A DNA stretch of 64,000 nucleotides from Cyanobacteriota bacterium (GTDB taxonomy: Bacteria > Acidobacteriota > Vicinamibacteria > Vicinamibacterales > UBA2999). Made by a program: the position numbers and the translations under genes. Below are positions 1 to 9,283 of this stretch, piece after piece. Below the pieces are notes generated by a model. That model was given only the letters and a program-made list of their open reading frames with translations. It was not told where the DNA came from and searched no databases. The first letter of the stretch is position 1. The number at the start of each line of letters is the position of its first letter. Location of the stretch: NCBI GenBank assembly GCA_019752015.1, contig JAIEMQ010000002.1:62001-126000 (forward strand), read 5' to 3'.

Positions 1-2710
1 GGATGAACGCTTTGGTGGCCGCCGAGGCGGCTTGCATGCGCACCCCGACAAGCACGCTACCGATTTGACCGCTGATGCCGCGCGACGCCATCGATTCCAT
101 ACGATAGGAAATCTTCTCGCCTAGGACGCTGCTGCTTACTGAGAGAGGGAACGTGCCGTCTCCCGCAATAATCGACCGCGCTCGCCAGTCTGGTCTTCCA
201 CCCGTCCACGCTGAGTAGGTCCCCGCATCGGCCGCCTGGAGGAGCGTAGAGCGCCAATTCGTCTCATAGGTTTCCATTGGATCCCCATGACTCTGCGCGC
301 CTAAGAGCGCGGCCTTCCAGACATTCATCAATAATCCGTTCGTTGCTGCTGGAGATTTCAGTGAAGTGAACACTAGTGATGTTGTTCCACTCGCGACGTC
401 TAGCCCCTTCGGGGTCGTTTCGCCACTTTGCCAAACACCGCCTGGGATGGCGCCGTACGTCACCACGGTCGCACCATCAAAGATCACTTGAGCCCAACTC
501 GTCATGTTCTCCCAATCTGGATTCGGACTTGGGTGCACAGACTCTGAGTTATGTTCGAATCGCAATTGAAGGCTGTGCGGAGTGTTGAGTCCAAGGGCGG
601 AGGACGTCCACAAAACTTGAGGCGTAGTCCGGCCTCCATCGTGCTTCACCACCAATTGACCGCTGGTCGTGATGTACGCCCTGATCGCGTTGGGGCCGCC
701 AGCGCTCGTCTCGGTGCCTAAAAACTCTGCGTCAGCAATAGTCGGGTATCGCTCCACTTCAAACTCGAGAAATATGCCGCCTTGTTTCGGTTGATTAGGA
801 TTATTTCCAATAAAACTCGGTCCGTTCGTAAAACTGTCGACAGTGCCAGCACTTGCCTTCACGCCGAGTCGAAGACCCGTCGATGGCATGTCCGGATGAA
901 TCCACTTCCGTGCGGCCGCAGTCGCGCCAGTTTGGATGATGGTCGCACTTCCCGAGCCAGTGGGAACCTCCCAGCTCGTCGCTACCTTATGCGAGGTCGT
1001 CGTCACAGGATCTGGCGAGAGCAAGGACAGCGTCAGAGTTATCTCTCCGACGTTACTACCATCGGGGTCAACAATCACCTTGTAGGTACCTGTGACTGGC
1101 AATCTCACTTCAATCAGAGCTTTCATACCGACCCACGTGCCGGCAAGAAATGACCCATCAGGATTGCGGATATCGATTCGTCCCCAAGTGAAAGTGCCAC
1201 CTGCGGCTTCCAGACGCGCTCTGTCGCCTGCTTTGCCATAGAACTTCAGTGTGTCGAAGCTATTTGTGACTGTGATTTCGGCTGTCTTCGTTTTCGGCGC
1301 TTCGCGCCAGTTGCTAAAGAGCTTGCCCGATACACATCCGTCGGGATGGTACACGAGATATTCCCAACCAGTTTGGTAGACGGCCGACCCCACATCATCT
1401 GTGTTAACCACGTATGGAAGGCCACCCGGATCGCAATCGCCCATGCCATCGATTCCGGAAGTGGCTCCTCCGACGTTGTTAGCATAAACATTGCCCCCTT
1501 CAATTCCGTCGATGACCATATTGGTCACCGTGTTGTAGACCACATTGCCGTAGACGTTGCCCACGTTATGCGCTGTCCACTGAGGCTCCGTTTTCCACGG
1601 ATGAGTGCCTAGAAGAAGGCCTATCGCAAGTTTATCGGGGACGAGCGTATAGATAGTGTTGTCGCGAAATTCCGAGTTGGTATGTTCGCCGGGGGTAGCC
1701 GGCGGTTCGCTCGGTGAATTCCCGGGATTGAGTCCTGCGAACCCATACTTCCCTGTGTTGACAATAATATTGCCGGCTACAGTGCACGTATTAGATCCGA
1801 ATATCGCGATTCCAATATCCGTATTGTCGACGAGTAGATTATTGGTGATGAAGCCGTTGTGGCACCAAAGCGCCGTTATGCCGTCAGACCATGGTGTCTC
1901 ACCGTTGTCATGTTCGGTATAAACATCTCGCCCATTGCGAGCGATGTAATTGTTATCGACGTTGAAATGCCCAAACAACCCGAGCCCGGAGCCGCAGAGT
2001 GCCTCAACGGAATGGTTGTAGGCGAAGATAAGTGGCGTACCGCCGGCAATGTAGTTGGGTCCTTGCAGGAGCAGATTTCCTGGATGACCATCGGCCCCGT
2101 CGTCGGAACAATCATCAATGACATCGGGCACCGTTCCTTTTCGGACACGCCAAGCCAAATTCGTGAGATCGCCTGATTCTTGCGGCAAGTAATTCTGGCA
2201 GTCGCTCAACGAAGGGTTCGGGTCTGTCGCGTCCGTCTCCCCACATACTTGGTCCACCATTCCGTTAAACTCGATGTAACGAATCACTACGTTTGGTGTC
2301 GGAATGTGCTCCTCCGTGCGCAGGATTCTGGCGAACAAATGCCGACCGGCGAGAATGCGCGCTCGAGCGTTCTCCGAGCCCCCGGCCGCCGTTAGTGTAG
2401 TGTTCGCCTTGATGTACAACCCCTTCAGATGGTCGTTGGGGTTTTGGTCAGTGGTATTTAGATCCGTACCGTCAACGATGTATCCAGGAAAGGCGATTGT
2501 GAGGGAAATAGTGCCATTGTTCGCAGTTGCCCAGTCCAAACACGCCTGCAGCGCGGAATCATCTGGTTGCCAATCGGTCGGATCGCCGCAGGAAAGTGGT
2601 TGGGCAAACGCCGATTGCGCGAACATGGAAAGTATGGCGGCCAAGAGAAACGCCCGTGATATCGACAGACGAAGTAATACTACTGCCGCATGACGTGTTG
2701 TTTGGAACAT
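1..2710 (-). CDS. Secreted right-handed beta-helix protein (3' end outside window)
   Basis: The reverse strand is open without a stop from the ATG at 2710 to the window edge, giving about 903 codons; the C-terminus lies outside. A strong ribosome site, AAGGAGG, sits six bases before the ATG. Residues 1-36 form a signal peptide ending in AFAQ. Residues about 90-420 carry Asn-rich beta-helix rungs (VVIRYIEFNG, FITNNLLVDN, VAGNIIVNTG) as in parallel beta-helix (pectate-lyase/NosD-like) proteins. From about residue 480 there is a PPC-like beta-sandwich and then a LamG-like region. Probably an extracellular polysaccharide-binding or -cleaving protein; the substrate is unknown. Its base composition is visibly poorer in GC than its neighbours, which may mean transfer. 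The frame and fold class are clear; the function is inferred. Confidence 0.85.
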   Translation of the reverse strand, partial: MFQTTRHAAVVLLRLSISRAFLLAAILSMFAQSAFAQPLSCGDPTDWQPDDSALQACLDWATANNGTISLTIAFPGYIVDGTDLNTTDQNPNDHLKGLYIKANTTLTAAGGSENARARILAGRHLFARILRTEEHIPTPNVVIRYIEFNGMVDQVCGETDATDPNPSLSDCQNYLPQESGDLTNLAWRVRKGTVPDVIDDCSDDGADGHPGNLLLQGPNYIAGGTPLIFAYNHSVEALCGSGLGLFGHFNVDNNYIARNGRDVYTEHDNGETPWSDGITALWCHNGFITNNLLVDNTDIGIAIFGSNTCTVAGNIIVNTGKYGFAGLNPGNSPSEPPATPGEHTNSEFRDNTIYTLVPDKLAIGLLLGTHPWKTEPQWTAHNVGNVYGNVVYNTVTNMVIDGIEGGNVYANNVGGATSGIDGMGDCDPGGLPYVVNTDDVGSAVYQTGWEYLVYHPDGCVSGKLFSNWREAPKTKTAEITVTNSFDTLKFYGKAGDRARLEAAGGTFTWGRIDIRNPDGSFLAGTWVGMKALIEVRLPVTGTYKVIVDPDGSNVGEITLTLSLLSPDPVTTTSHKVATSWEVPTGSGSATIIQTGATAAARKWIHPDMPSTGLRLGVKASAGTVDSFTNGPSFIGNNPNQPKQGGIFLEFEVERYPTIADAEFLGTETSAGGPNAIRAYITTSGQLVVKHDGGRTTPQVLWTSSALGLNTPHSLQLRFEHNSESVHPSPNPDWENMTSWAQVIFDGATVVTYGAIPGGVWQSGETTPKGLDVASGTTSLVFTSLKSPAATNGLLMNVWKAALLGAQSHGDPMETYETNWRSTLLQAADAGTYSAWTGGRPDWRARSIIAGDGTFPLSVSSSVLGEKISYRMESMASRGISGQIGSVLVGVRMQAASAATKAFI

Positions 2711-2997
2711 GAGGGGCCTCCTTGCTGAACATCAGCATATCAATAGACGACCTGCCTCTCGAAAACTCTCAGCCAACGGCCACGACTTGAATTGGACGAT
2801 CGCCCAAACGTGTTGATGCAGAATCAGGGCGTTATTGCGGCGGCTGCGATCCGCTCAAGGGCCTCGTCGCTCGCAAAGACTGGATGCGAGTTCTCGTATT
2901 GCGCTCATGAATTTAACGACCGCTGCTGAATTCGCATCGGTATGCCGCATCGATCCAGTATCCTGCCGGAGTGCTGGCGCATACCCGGGAAGGTTCG

Positions 2998-4611
2998 ATG
3001 ATTCGTGGGTTTTCGGTGGCGGTGATCGGATTCATAGCCGCAACCGTGATTCTCACATATCCACAAGCCGTCGCTCTCACGACGTCTGTGGGTCCGCACT
3101 ATGATGCGCTGTTCAGCATCTGGCGGCTTGCGTGGATCGCCCACCAACTTCCGAATCATCCGCTCGATTTATTCAACGCCAACATCTTCTACCCTGAGCA
3201 GCTCACACTCGCCTACTCTGACGCGCTGCTTTTGCAGGGCTTGATAGCCGCTCCGTTTCTGTGGATCGGGTTCAGCGCGGTGCTCGTCCATAACGTCATG
3301 CTGCTCGCGACGTTTGTGTTAAGCGGCGCGGCGATGTTTTGGCTGGTGCGTGAACTCACCAAATCTGAATCGGCGGGTTTCGTCGCCGGGATGATTTTCG
3401 CGTTTCAACCGTATCGATTCGGACACTACACGCAACTTGAGCTCCTAAGCGGGTGGTGGATTCCAATCGCGTTCTGGTTATTCGAGCGCGCGATTGTGAG
3501 CGCATCGGTCGCGCGCTGGTCGTGGCTTGGCGCAATTATTGCGCTGCAAACACTGTCGAGCATTTACTACGGAGTCTTCCTGGTGACCGCTCTTGGCATC
3601 CTGACCGTCGTGCGGCTGCCGCGAAGCGGGATCATGCCGTCAGCGGCAATGGCGAAGGCGGTGCTCAGCGGGGTATTAGTCGCGGCCGTGATGGTGATTC
3701 CGTACATGATTCCCTACCTGAGCACGCGGCACATTGTCGGCGAGCGCTCAATCGGGGAGGTCACCAACTGGAGCCCTCATCTCAGCACCTATCTCGTGAC
3801 GACGCGTGAGCACTGGCTTTACGGCGCCCGGCTCGGCGACCTCGCGCATCCCGAAGGAATTTTGTTTCCTGGTTTGACAGCAGTGACGCTCGCGTTGATG
3901 GGAGCGGTGCCACCAAGCAATCGGCTGCGAATCGCTTACGTTGTCCTCTTATTGCTCGCGTTCGACTTGTCCCTCGGTTTCAACGGACTCACATACCCAC
4001 TCTTATATGAGGTGGCATTACCGTACCGAGGCCTGCGCGCTCCCGGCCGATTGTTCGTTATCGTTTCGGCGGCACTCAGCGTCTTGGCGGGCTGGGGTTT
4101 CGTTCGGATCGCGGAGTCCTGCCGCAGTCGCTTGCAACGCGTGTTAGTCGCGGCGGTTGCAGTGACGCTAATTGCGGCCGAAAGCGCCACGATGCCGATG
4201 AGTCTCGTACCGGTGCCCACTCCCGACCCGGTCTATCGCTGGTTGGCGCAGCAACCGCCGAGCGTTGTATTGGAATGGCCCTTCCCCAACACGAGCCGCC
4301 TAGGATTCACATTTGATCCGAACTACATGTATTTCTCAACGGGCCATTGGCACCGGCTGGTCAATGGCTACAGCGGGTTCCATCCGCCCTCGTACATCAA
4401 ACTGCTGGATGGACTGACGCCGTTTCCGACCTCGACAGGCATAGAAGCCCTGCGCAAGCTTGGCGTTGAGTACCTGATCCTCCATAACGTGGAACCCGGT
4501 GAGTGGAACCGAGTCAACCAGGCCCTCCAACAGAGTCCCTCCGTGCGTCTCGTGCTGACTGATTCCGCGATGGAAGCCAACGTCGCGGTTTATCAAATCG
4601 TCGGCCGTTAA
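2998..4611 (+). CDS. Multi-pass membrane protein, GT-C glycosyltransferase-like
   Basis: About 537 residues with roughly ten hydrophobic segments and a large soluble C-terminal part. The first extracytoplasmic loop holds an acidic residue (GPHYDALFS), the position where GT-C transferases using polyprenyl-linked sugars keep their catalytic Asp. A GTG nine codons upstream (2971) is possible, but the ATG at 2998 with GGAAGG just before it starts directly at the membrane segment. It stands alone between a divergent beta-helix gene and a decayed DUF5916 gene. GT-C membership is inferred from layout, not from a recognised family signature; sugar and acceptor are unknown. Confidence 0.75.
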   Translation: MIRGFSVAVIGFIAATVILTYPQAVALTTSVGPHYDALFSIWRLAWIAHQLPNHPLDLFNANIFYPEQLTLAYSDALLLQGLIAAPFLWIGFSAVLVHNVMLLATFVLSGAAMFWLVRELTKSESAGFVAGMIFAFQPYRFGHYTQLELLSGWWIPIAFWLFERAIVSASVARWSWLGAIIALQTLSSIYYGVFLVTALGILTVVRLPRSGIMPSAAMAKAVLSGVLVAAVMVIPYMIPYLSTRHIVGERSIGEVTNWSPHLSTYLVTTREHWLYGARLGDLAHPEGILFPGLTAVTLALMGAVPPSNRLRIAYVVLLLLAFDLSLGFNGLTYPLLYEVALPYRGLRAPGRLFVIVSAALSVLAGWGFVRIAESCRSRLQRVLVAAVAVTLIAAESATMPMSLVPVPTPDPVYRWLAQQPPSVVLEWPFPNTSRLGFTFDPNYMYFSTGHWHRLVNGYSGFHPPSYIKLLDGLTPFPTSTGIEALRKLGVEYLILHNVEPGEWNRVNQALQQSPSVRLVLTDSAMEANVAVYQIVGR

Positions 4612-4618
4612 CCATCAG

Positions 4619-4942
4619 CTAACGCTGCAACAGGTAGGTCGCTTTCACTACGAACTGACGATCCTTCCTGCCGAAGATGTCCGCGGGCAGGCCGGTCTGC
4701 GACAGGTCGTTATAGACGATGTAGATGTCGCTGCCGGGGCGGTAGATGAAGTTGAAGCGCACGTTGTTCGAGACCTCGTGCGTCGAGGTGTTGTACTGCG
4801 TCAGGCTGCGGATCGTTGCGCGCGGCCCGGACTCGTGTTCAGCGTGAAGTACCACTCGTTCATCGAGTAGGCGCCGACCGGGACCGTCACGTTCGGGCGA
4901 ATGCGGAACGGCACATCCAGCACATCGGAGCGTGTTCTTCGC
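4619..4942 (-). pseudogene. 3' remnant of a DUF5916 outer-membrane-type protein
   Basis: The last ~105 codons of a DUF5916 protein survive. The C-terminus (NVRFNFIYRPGSDIYIVYN, ending VVKATYLLQR) matches the strand pattern that ends these beta-barrel-like acidobacterial proteins. Reading is broken near 4817-4826: one frame gives PVGAYSMNEWYFTLNTSPGR and then stops, while the next frame continues RSLTQYNTSTHEV. One base inserted into the GCGC run rejoins them. All sequence 5' of about 4942 is lost and replaced by the vapBC pair. The family is recognised by its C-terminal strands; the deletion is inferred. Confidence 0.7.
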
Positions 4943-4954
4943 TGCGTCCTGTGT

Positions 4955-4968
4955 TACGATATTGTCTG
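4955..4968 (+). promoter_or_regulatory. -10 box of vapBC, close to the start codon
   Basis: TACGAT at 4955-4960 is followed after eight bases by the antitoxin ATG at 4969, so transcription would begin at or next to the start codon. No Shine-Dalgarno lies between. I see no clear -35. Confidence 0.4.
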
Positions 4969-5181
4969 ATGAGTCACACATTGACAATCCGTCTGGACCG
5001 GACGCTGGCCGACTGGCTCGAGCGCGAAGCGGCGCGCACCGGCGTTCCACAAGGAAGGATTATTCGCAACGAGCTCGAGCGCGCCAGAAAGGCACGCGGC
5101 GCCCGTCCGTTCATGCGGCTGGCCGGGACTGTCGACCGGGCGAAAGACCTGTCGGCGCGCAAAGGCTTCTCACGCGGATGA
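4969..5181 (+). CDS. vapB: VapB-like ribbon-helix-helix antitoxin
   Basis: Seventy residues. The N-terminus (SHTLTIRLDRTLADWLEREAA) has the beta-strand plus two helices of an RHH DNA-binding fold, and the basic C-terminal half would bind the toxin. The stop overlaps the start of the PIN toxin by four bases (ATGA), the usual antitoxin-first order with translational coupling. It should neutralise the downstream RNase and repress its own promoter. I chose the ATG at 4969 because the fold starts there; longer upstream readings have no coding character. VapB is a role name; RHH antitoxins vary too much to name a subfamily. Confidence 0.85.
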   Translation: MSHTLTIRLDRTLADWLEREAARTGVPQGRIIRNELERARKARGARPFMRLAGTVDRAKDLSARKGFSRG

Positions 5182-5585
5182 CCGGGATCGCCGATACCGG
5201 TTTTCTGGTGGCGTTCGCCAATCGCGGCGATCTTCACCACCGGTGGTCGGTGGAGGTCGCCGCACAGATCGACGAGCCCCTGCTGACCTGCGAAGCCGTG
5301 CTCGCCGAAGCGGCCTTTCACCTGCAGAGCGTGCCGATTGTCCTGGCGATGATTGCCGAGGGGCTCGTCACCTTGTCATTCGCCGCTAACGATCACCTTC
5401 CCCAGCTGGCGGTGTTGGCGAAACGCTATCAGGATCGATCGCCTGACCTCGCGGACCTATGCATCATTCGGATGAGCGAGCTATACCCGCGGCATCCGGT
5501 TATTACGGTCGACCGCGAGGACTTCCGCGTCTACCGCCGCAACAAACGCGAAATGATTCCGCTGGTGTGTCCGCCGGCGCTGTGA
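5178..5585 (+). CDS. vapC: VapC-like PIN-domain ribonuclease toxin
   Basis: 135 residues with the acidic residues of a PIN nuclease in order: Asp in ADTGFLVAF near residue 6, Glu in CEAVLAEAAF, Asp in DLADLCIIR, and Asp in TVDREDFRVYRR near the C-terminus. These bind Mg2+ for RNA cleavage, typically of tRNA or rRNA. Length fits VapC. It starts four bases inside vapB. The pair stands where a DUF5916 gene lost its 5' part, so the module probably arrived by insertion or recombination. All catalytic positions are present, so I expect an active toxin. Confidence 0.88.
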   Translation: MTGIADTGFLVAFANRGDLHHRWSVEVAAQIDEPLLTCEAVLAEAAFHLQSVPIVLAMIAEGLVTLSFAANDHLPQLAVLAKRYQDRSPDLADLCIIRMSELYPRHPVITVDREDFRVYRRNKREMIPLVCPPAL

Positions 5586-5590
5586 AAAGG

Positions 5591-7777
5591 CTACTGTCCG
5601 GGACGCCGCTGCAATCCTTGCAGCCGGGCTTCGGCGAGATCCTTCACCGGCAAACCGTCTTCCGTCTCGAGCGCGTTGCTGGCCGCGGCCGTCCTGAACG
5701 CGGTTTCCGCTTCGGCCGCGTTGCCCATGCGCTCCGCGGCGAGGCCGAGCAGATAGTGCACCGTGCCCGGGCCGACGCCGGGACCCTCGTTCAGTTTCAC
5801 GCGCTGCAGCTCGAGGCGCGCTTCCGACCAGTTCCCCGCCCGCGCCAGGGCGACCGCGAGATTCAAGCGGATCACCGAATCCGTGACGGGATCGGCCTGA
5901 CTCTGCAATCGATTCCGCAAGTCGACGAGGATCTTGTTGACCATCAGCGACTGATCGTTGAGACCAATCAGGCGTGGCGTCATGTAGATGTTTGTATCAG
6001 CCTTCTTCGCAACACCGGCGCGGTCCTTCAAATCGAGCGTCAGCGCTTCATCGGCCTTGCGGCCGGCGAGCAGGTTGCCGAGCGCCGCGGCGTCCGGCAC
6101 CGGCTGCGAATTCGCCTTCAGCACGACATCGCCCGGTTGAATGCCGGACTTCGCCGCGGGACCATTTGGATCGACCGCGACGACGACCGGGCCTTCGAGA
6201 TCGGTTACGTCAACCGCGGTGATGCCGAGCGAGGGCTTGAAGAACGATAGACCGCGATCGATGCGGCCCACGGCGAGTGACGTCGCATCCGGGCTGTCGA
6301 GATCGAGCTCGATCACGTCAGGATCGGAGCTGCCGGCGGCGAGCAGCGAGACGACCAGGCGGTTGCGGGTCGCGGCCGACGGCACGGTGACCGACGCAAT
6401 GCCCTGCGAATCGAACTGCCGCGACAGGCGCTGGGAAAGATCGCCGCGCATCACCGCGGCCACTTCGGCGGATGCGCCGATCGGACGCTTGTTGGAATCA
6501 AACGCAAGCCAATCGGCCGGCAGCTTCTCGGCGGCCAGCGTCTTCGCCGTCTCATCCGACGGCGGCGCGAACAGCGTCACCGACTGCGACGACTGAAACT
6601 GCTTCTCGATCGTCAGCCGCAAGTCGGTGTTGAGCGCGGCCGGCCCGCTCGCCGACACGATCGCGAACGCGGGCCGCAGCGTGCCCGAGATGTTGATCTT
6701 GCCGCCGGTGCGCGCGTCGACGCGCTGGAAGTAACGGCCCGACTGCGATTTCAATTCGACGACGTGCGCGCCTTCGCAGACGTCGTGGATCGTCATCGGC
6801 GCGACGCCGCGCTGCAGGCCGTCGATCAACACCAGCGTGCCGGGCTGATTCGACGTCACCGATACACTCGCGACCGCCGGCTCGAGCTTCACCGGATCGA
6901 GGACGAAGTCGTCGAGCTGCTCGACGGTCTGGCGGCGCTCGGCGCGGACGAAGCAGTCCTTCTTGAATTCGATGCGATGCGCGCCGATCGGCAGGTCCAT
7001 CACCGTCAGCACCGCCGACAGTTCCGACGCGGGCACACCGGAGCGTGCGGCGCGTTCGGCGTATTCCGCCGGTGGCGGTCCGGGCCTGGTGATGCCGTGA
7101 GAGATGCCGTCGATCACCACTTCCACGCCGGCCGGCGCGGTGACGAACTTGAACACCGACGCCGTTCGTTCGAGCACCAGCGAATCAACCACCGTTGCGG
7201 CGCCGGCGGCGGCGGTGAACGGCTGCGTGACCTGGCGGAACCCGATGCGCGACACGCTCAACGTGTGATCGCCGACCGCGATCGGGACCGTGCCATTGGC
7301 CGGCACTCGAGCGCCATCGAGCAGCACTTCCGAATCGGCGGGCAGGATCGTCAATCGCAGCTCGGTGACGTTGTTCTTCACGACGTCGTCATAGACGGCG
7401 AGAATCTTCGGCGAGACCTGGCCGGACAGCAGATACCCGGGCTCGACCTTCACCAGCGACACGAAATCCGCGGCCGCTTCCTTGTCCTTGCCGAGGCCGA
7501 ACAGCGCGCGGGCGCGCATGTCGTAGGCCTGCGGCAGCAGGCGCCTGGCTTCCGGCGTCGGGCGCGCCTCGATGGCGCCGATCGCGGAATCGAGCGCCTT
7601 GATGGTGTTCTCGTAGTCGAGCGAATCAAACGCGGTCCGCGCCTGATCGACCAGGCCTTTGACATTCGACAAATCCACCTGCGCCAGTGCAGGTGAAGCA
7701 CCAATTACCAGGGCGACACTGAGAATTAGCACCTTGGGCACCACCGGCACCCCAGGCACTGCAGGCACCTTCATCAT
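5591..7777 (-). CDS. Secreted PEGA/PDZ/TPR protein
   Basis: 728 residues. Signal peptide 1-32 (ending SPALAQ), whose n-region is built from a GTGCCNGNN-type repeat (VPAVPGVPVVP). Then a TPR-like helical region to about residue 130, three PEGA-type surface modules (LTILPADSEVLLDGARV, VVIDGISHG, GTLVLIDGLQRG), a PDZ domain around residues 535-605 (GPAAKSGIQPGDVVLKANSQ), and C-terminal TPRs. The ATG at 7777 overlaps the stop of the upstream TPR/propeller gene (ATGATG). Last gene of the pseudokinase-FHA-kinase run. Likely a periplasmic scaffold or envelope sensor; no enzyme domain is visible. Confidence 0.85.
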   Translation of the reverse strand: MMKVPAVPGVPVVPKVLILSVALVIGASPALAQVDLSNVKGLVDQARTAFDSLDYENTIKALDSAIGAIEARPTPEARRLLPQAYDMRARALFGLGKDKEAAADFVSLVKVEPGYLLSGQVSPKILAVYDDVVKNNVTELRLTILPADSEVLLDGARVPANGTVPIAVGDHTLSVSRIGFRQVTQPFTAAAGAATVVDSLVLERTASVFKFVTAPAGVEVVIDGISHGITRPGPPPAEYAERAARSGVPASELSAVLTVMDLPIGAHRIEFKKDCFVRAERRQTVEQLDDFVLDPVKLEPAVASVSVTSNQPGTLVLIDGLQRGVAPMTIHDVCEGAHVVELKSQSGRYFQRVDARTGGKINISGTLRPAFAIVSASGPAALNTDLRLTIEKQFQSSQSVTLFAPPSDETAKTLAAEKLPADWLAFDSNKRPIGASAEVAAVMRGDLSQRLSRQFDSQGIASVTVPSAATRNRLVVSLLAAGSSDPDVIELDLDSPDATSLAVGRIDRGLSFFKPSLGITAVDVTDLEGPVVVAVDPNGPAAKSGIQPGDVVLKANSQPVPDAAALGNLLAGRKADEALTLDLKDRAGVAKKADTNIYMTPRLIGLNDQSLMVNKILVDLRNRLQSQADPVTDSVIRLNLAVALARAGNWSEARLELQRVKLNEGPGVGPGTVHYLLGLAAERMGNAAEAETAFRTAAASNALETEDGLPVKDLAEARLQGLQRRPGQ

Positions 7778-9273
7778 TGGTAGACTCCAATCCGCTTGGC
7801 CTTCTCATCGAAGATGTAGAGGCGCCCCGCCCCGTCGACGCCGATGGCGCGCGCGCGAGTAAACGCGCCGGGCGCCTTCTCCTCGAGCGTAAACGACGTG
7901 ATCAACCGGTTGCGCGGACCGAACACGAACACCGATTCACGGCCGCGATCCAGGACGTAGAGATAGCCAAGCCGATCGAACGCGAGGTCGACCGGCTCAT
8001 CGAGCTGGTAGTTCGCGCCCTTGGTCATGATCTTCGAGAGCGGCTTGCCGTCGCGATCGAGGATCGAGATCGCCTTCGCATCCTTGTCGATCAACGCGAT
8101 GTCGTCGAGGACGTTGATCGCCATGCGCTCGGTATTGATCGCCGCGGTGAACGGCCCGAGGTACTGCCCGCGCGCGTCGTAGCGGACGACGGTCTTGTCC
8201 TTCTTGTTGACGACCAGTCGATGGCCCGTCGCCATCATCACCGCGGACGGAACCTCCTCGACCGGCCGCGGCGGTTTGTTCGGTTCCGTCGGCGGCAGCA
8301 TGATCGGCATCGAGGCCGCCCGCTCGGTGTGCAGCGCGCCGTCGCGCGCGAAGACGACGCGATTGAGCTCGTCGACGAAAAACGTCGACGGATCCTGGGC
8401 GGTGACGGTGCTGGCCGGCGCGCCTTTCAGGTCGAACACCGCGATGCCCTTGTTGTAGCCGAGCAGGATGCGGTGCAGCGGATCGATCTTCACGCCGACC
8501 ACGTCATCGAAGTTCGATTTCTCGGGCCCGATATAACGGCCGCTGAACGCGAACGCCGACGCTTTCGGCGCGCGCACGTGCAGCCGGTAGAGAATAGAAT
8601 TGATGTTGAGCGCGGTCTCGGATTCGAGCGACGCCGGCATCATCTGCCGCACGCGCTGCACTTCGGGCAGCGCCGCCGTGGCGCGATCGACTTGCGCGAG
8701 GCAATAGCCCGCCGCGAGATTCGCGCGCGCCGCCCATGGCGAGTTCGGATACGACGCGGTCACACGGCGATAGCGCGCCAGCGCCTCCTCGTTCCGCCGC
8801 ACCAGCCGCAGCGCTTCGCCCGCATAGAACCCCGCGGCCGGAACGGCATCGTTGCCGGGGAACAGCCGCTCGACACGCTCGAAGCTCGCCACCGCCGAAT
8901 CAACGTCGCCCGGCGCGCGGCCCTTGGCCATCGAGACGCGGCCGCCGACGACGTAGGCCATCGGCGCCGAGTCGGTCTCGGGATAGGTCTTCAACAACTG
9001 ATCGACGGCGGATTGCGCCGAGCCGAGATCCTTCGCGATGTCGATCTGATACAGCACCATCTGCAACAGCGCGTTGTCGGCAACCTGGCTCCGCGGGAAG
9101 GAATCGATGATCGCCTGGAAGTCCTTCATCGCTTCGGCGTAACGCTGGCCCTTGAAAAACGCCAGGCCGCTCTCGTACTGGCGGCGCGGCAAATCCTCGT
9201 TCGACTGCGTCGATACTGCGGCCGTCGCGAAAATGATGGCCAGTGCAGCGACGATGGGGAGTGTCGGCTTCAT
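7774..9273 (-). CDS. Exported TPR plus NHL-type beta-propeller protein
   Basis: 499 residues. Signal peptide about 1-22. Residues ~30-220 are tetratricopeptide repeats of the BamD/YbgF type (YESGLAFFKGQRYAEAM, YRRVTASYPNSPWAARANLA). Residues ~240-499 carry NHL-like blades (LAFDRLGYLYVLDRGRESVFVFG, GVDGAGRLYIFDEKAKRIGVY), giving a propeller. It follows the Ser/Thr kinase by ten bases and overlaps the PEGA/PDZ gene by four, so the three are co-translated. The layout suggests a periplasmic partner of the membrane kinase; the domain types are read from sequence and the pairing is inference. Confidence 0.83.
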   Translation of the reverse strand: MKPTLPIVAALAIIFATAAVSTQSNEDLPRRQYESGLAFFKGQRYAEAMKDFQAIIDSFPRSQVADNALLQMVLYQIDIAKDLGSAQSAVDQLLKTYPETDSAPMAYVVGGRVSMAKGRAPGDVDSAVASFERVERLFPGNDAVPAAGFYAGEALRLVRRNEEALARYRRVTASYPNSPWAARANLAAGYCLAQVDRATAALPEVQRVRQMMPASLESETALNINSILYRLHVRAPKASAFAFSGRYIGPEKSNFDDVVGVKIDPLHRILLGYNKGIAVFDLKGAPASTVTAQDPSTFFVDELNRVVFARDGALHTERAASMPIMLPPTEPNKPPRPVEEVPSAVMMATGHRLVVNKKDKTVVRYDARGQYLGPFTAAINTERMAINVLDDIALIDKDAKAISILDRDGKPLSKIMTKGANYQLDEPVDLAFDRLGYLYVLDRGRESVFVFGPRNRLITSFTLEEKAPGAFTRARAIGVDGAGRLYIFDEKAKRIGVYQ

Positions 9274-9283
9274 GGGGGTGGTT

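Noticed and set aside
2711..2997. Possible small gene between the beta-helix and GT-C genes
   Set aside because: Frames are short and without a ribosome site or family match. I read it as a divergent promoter region.
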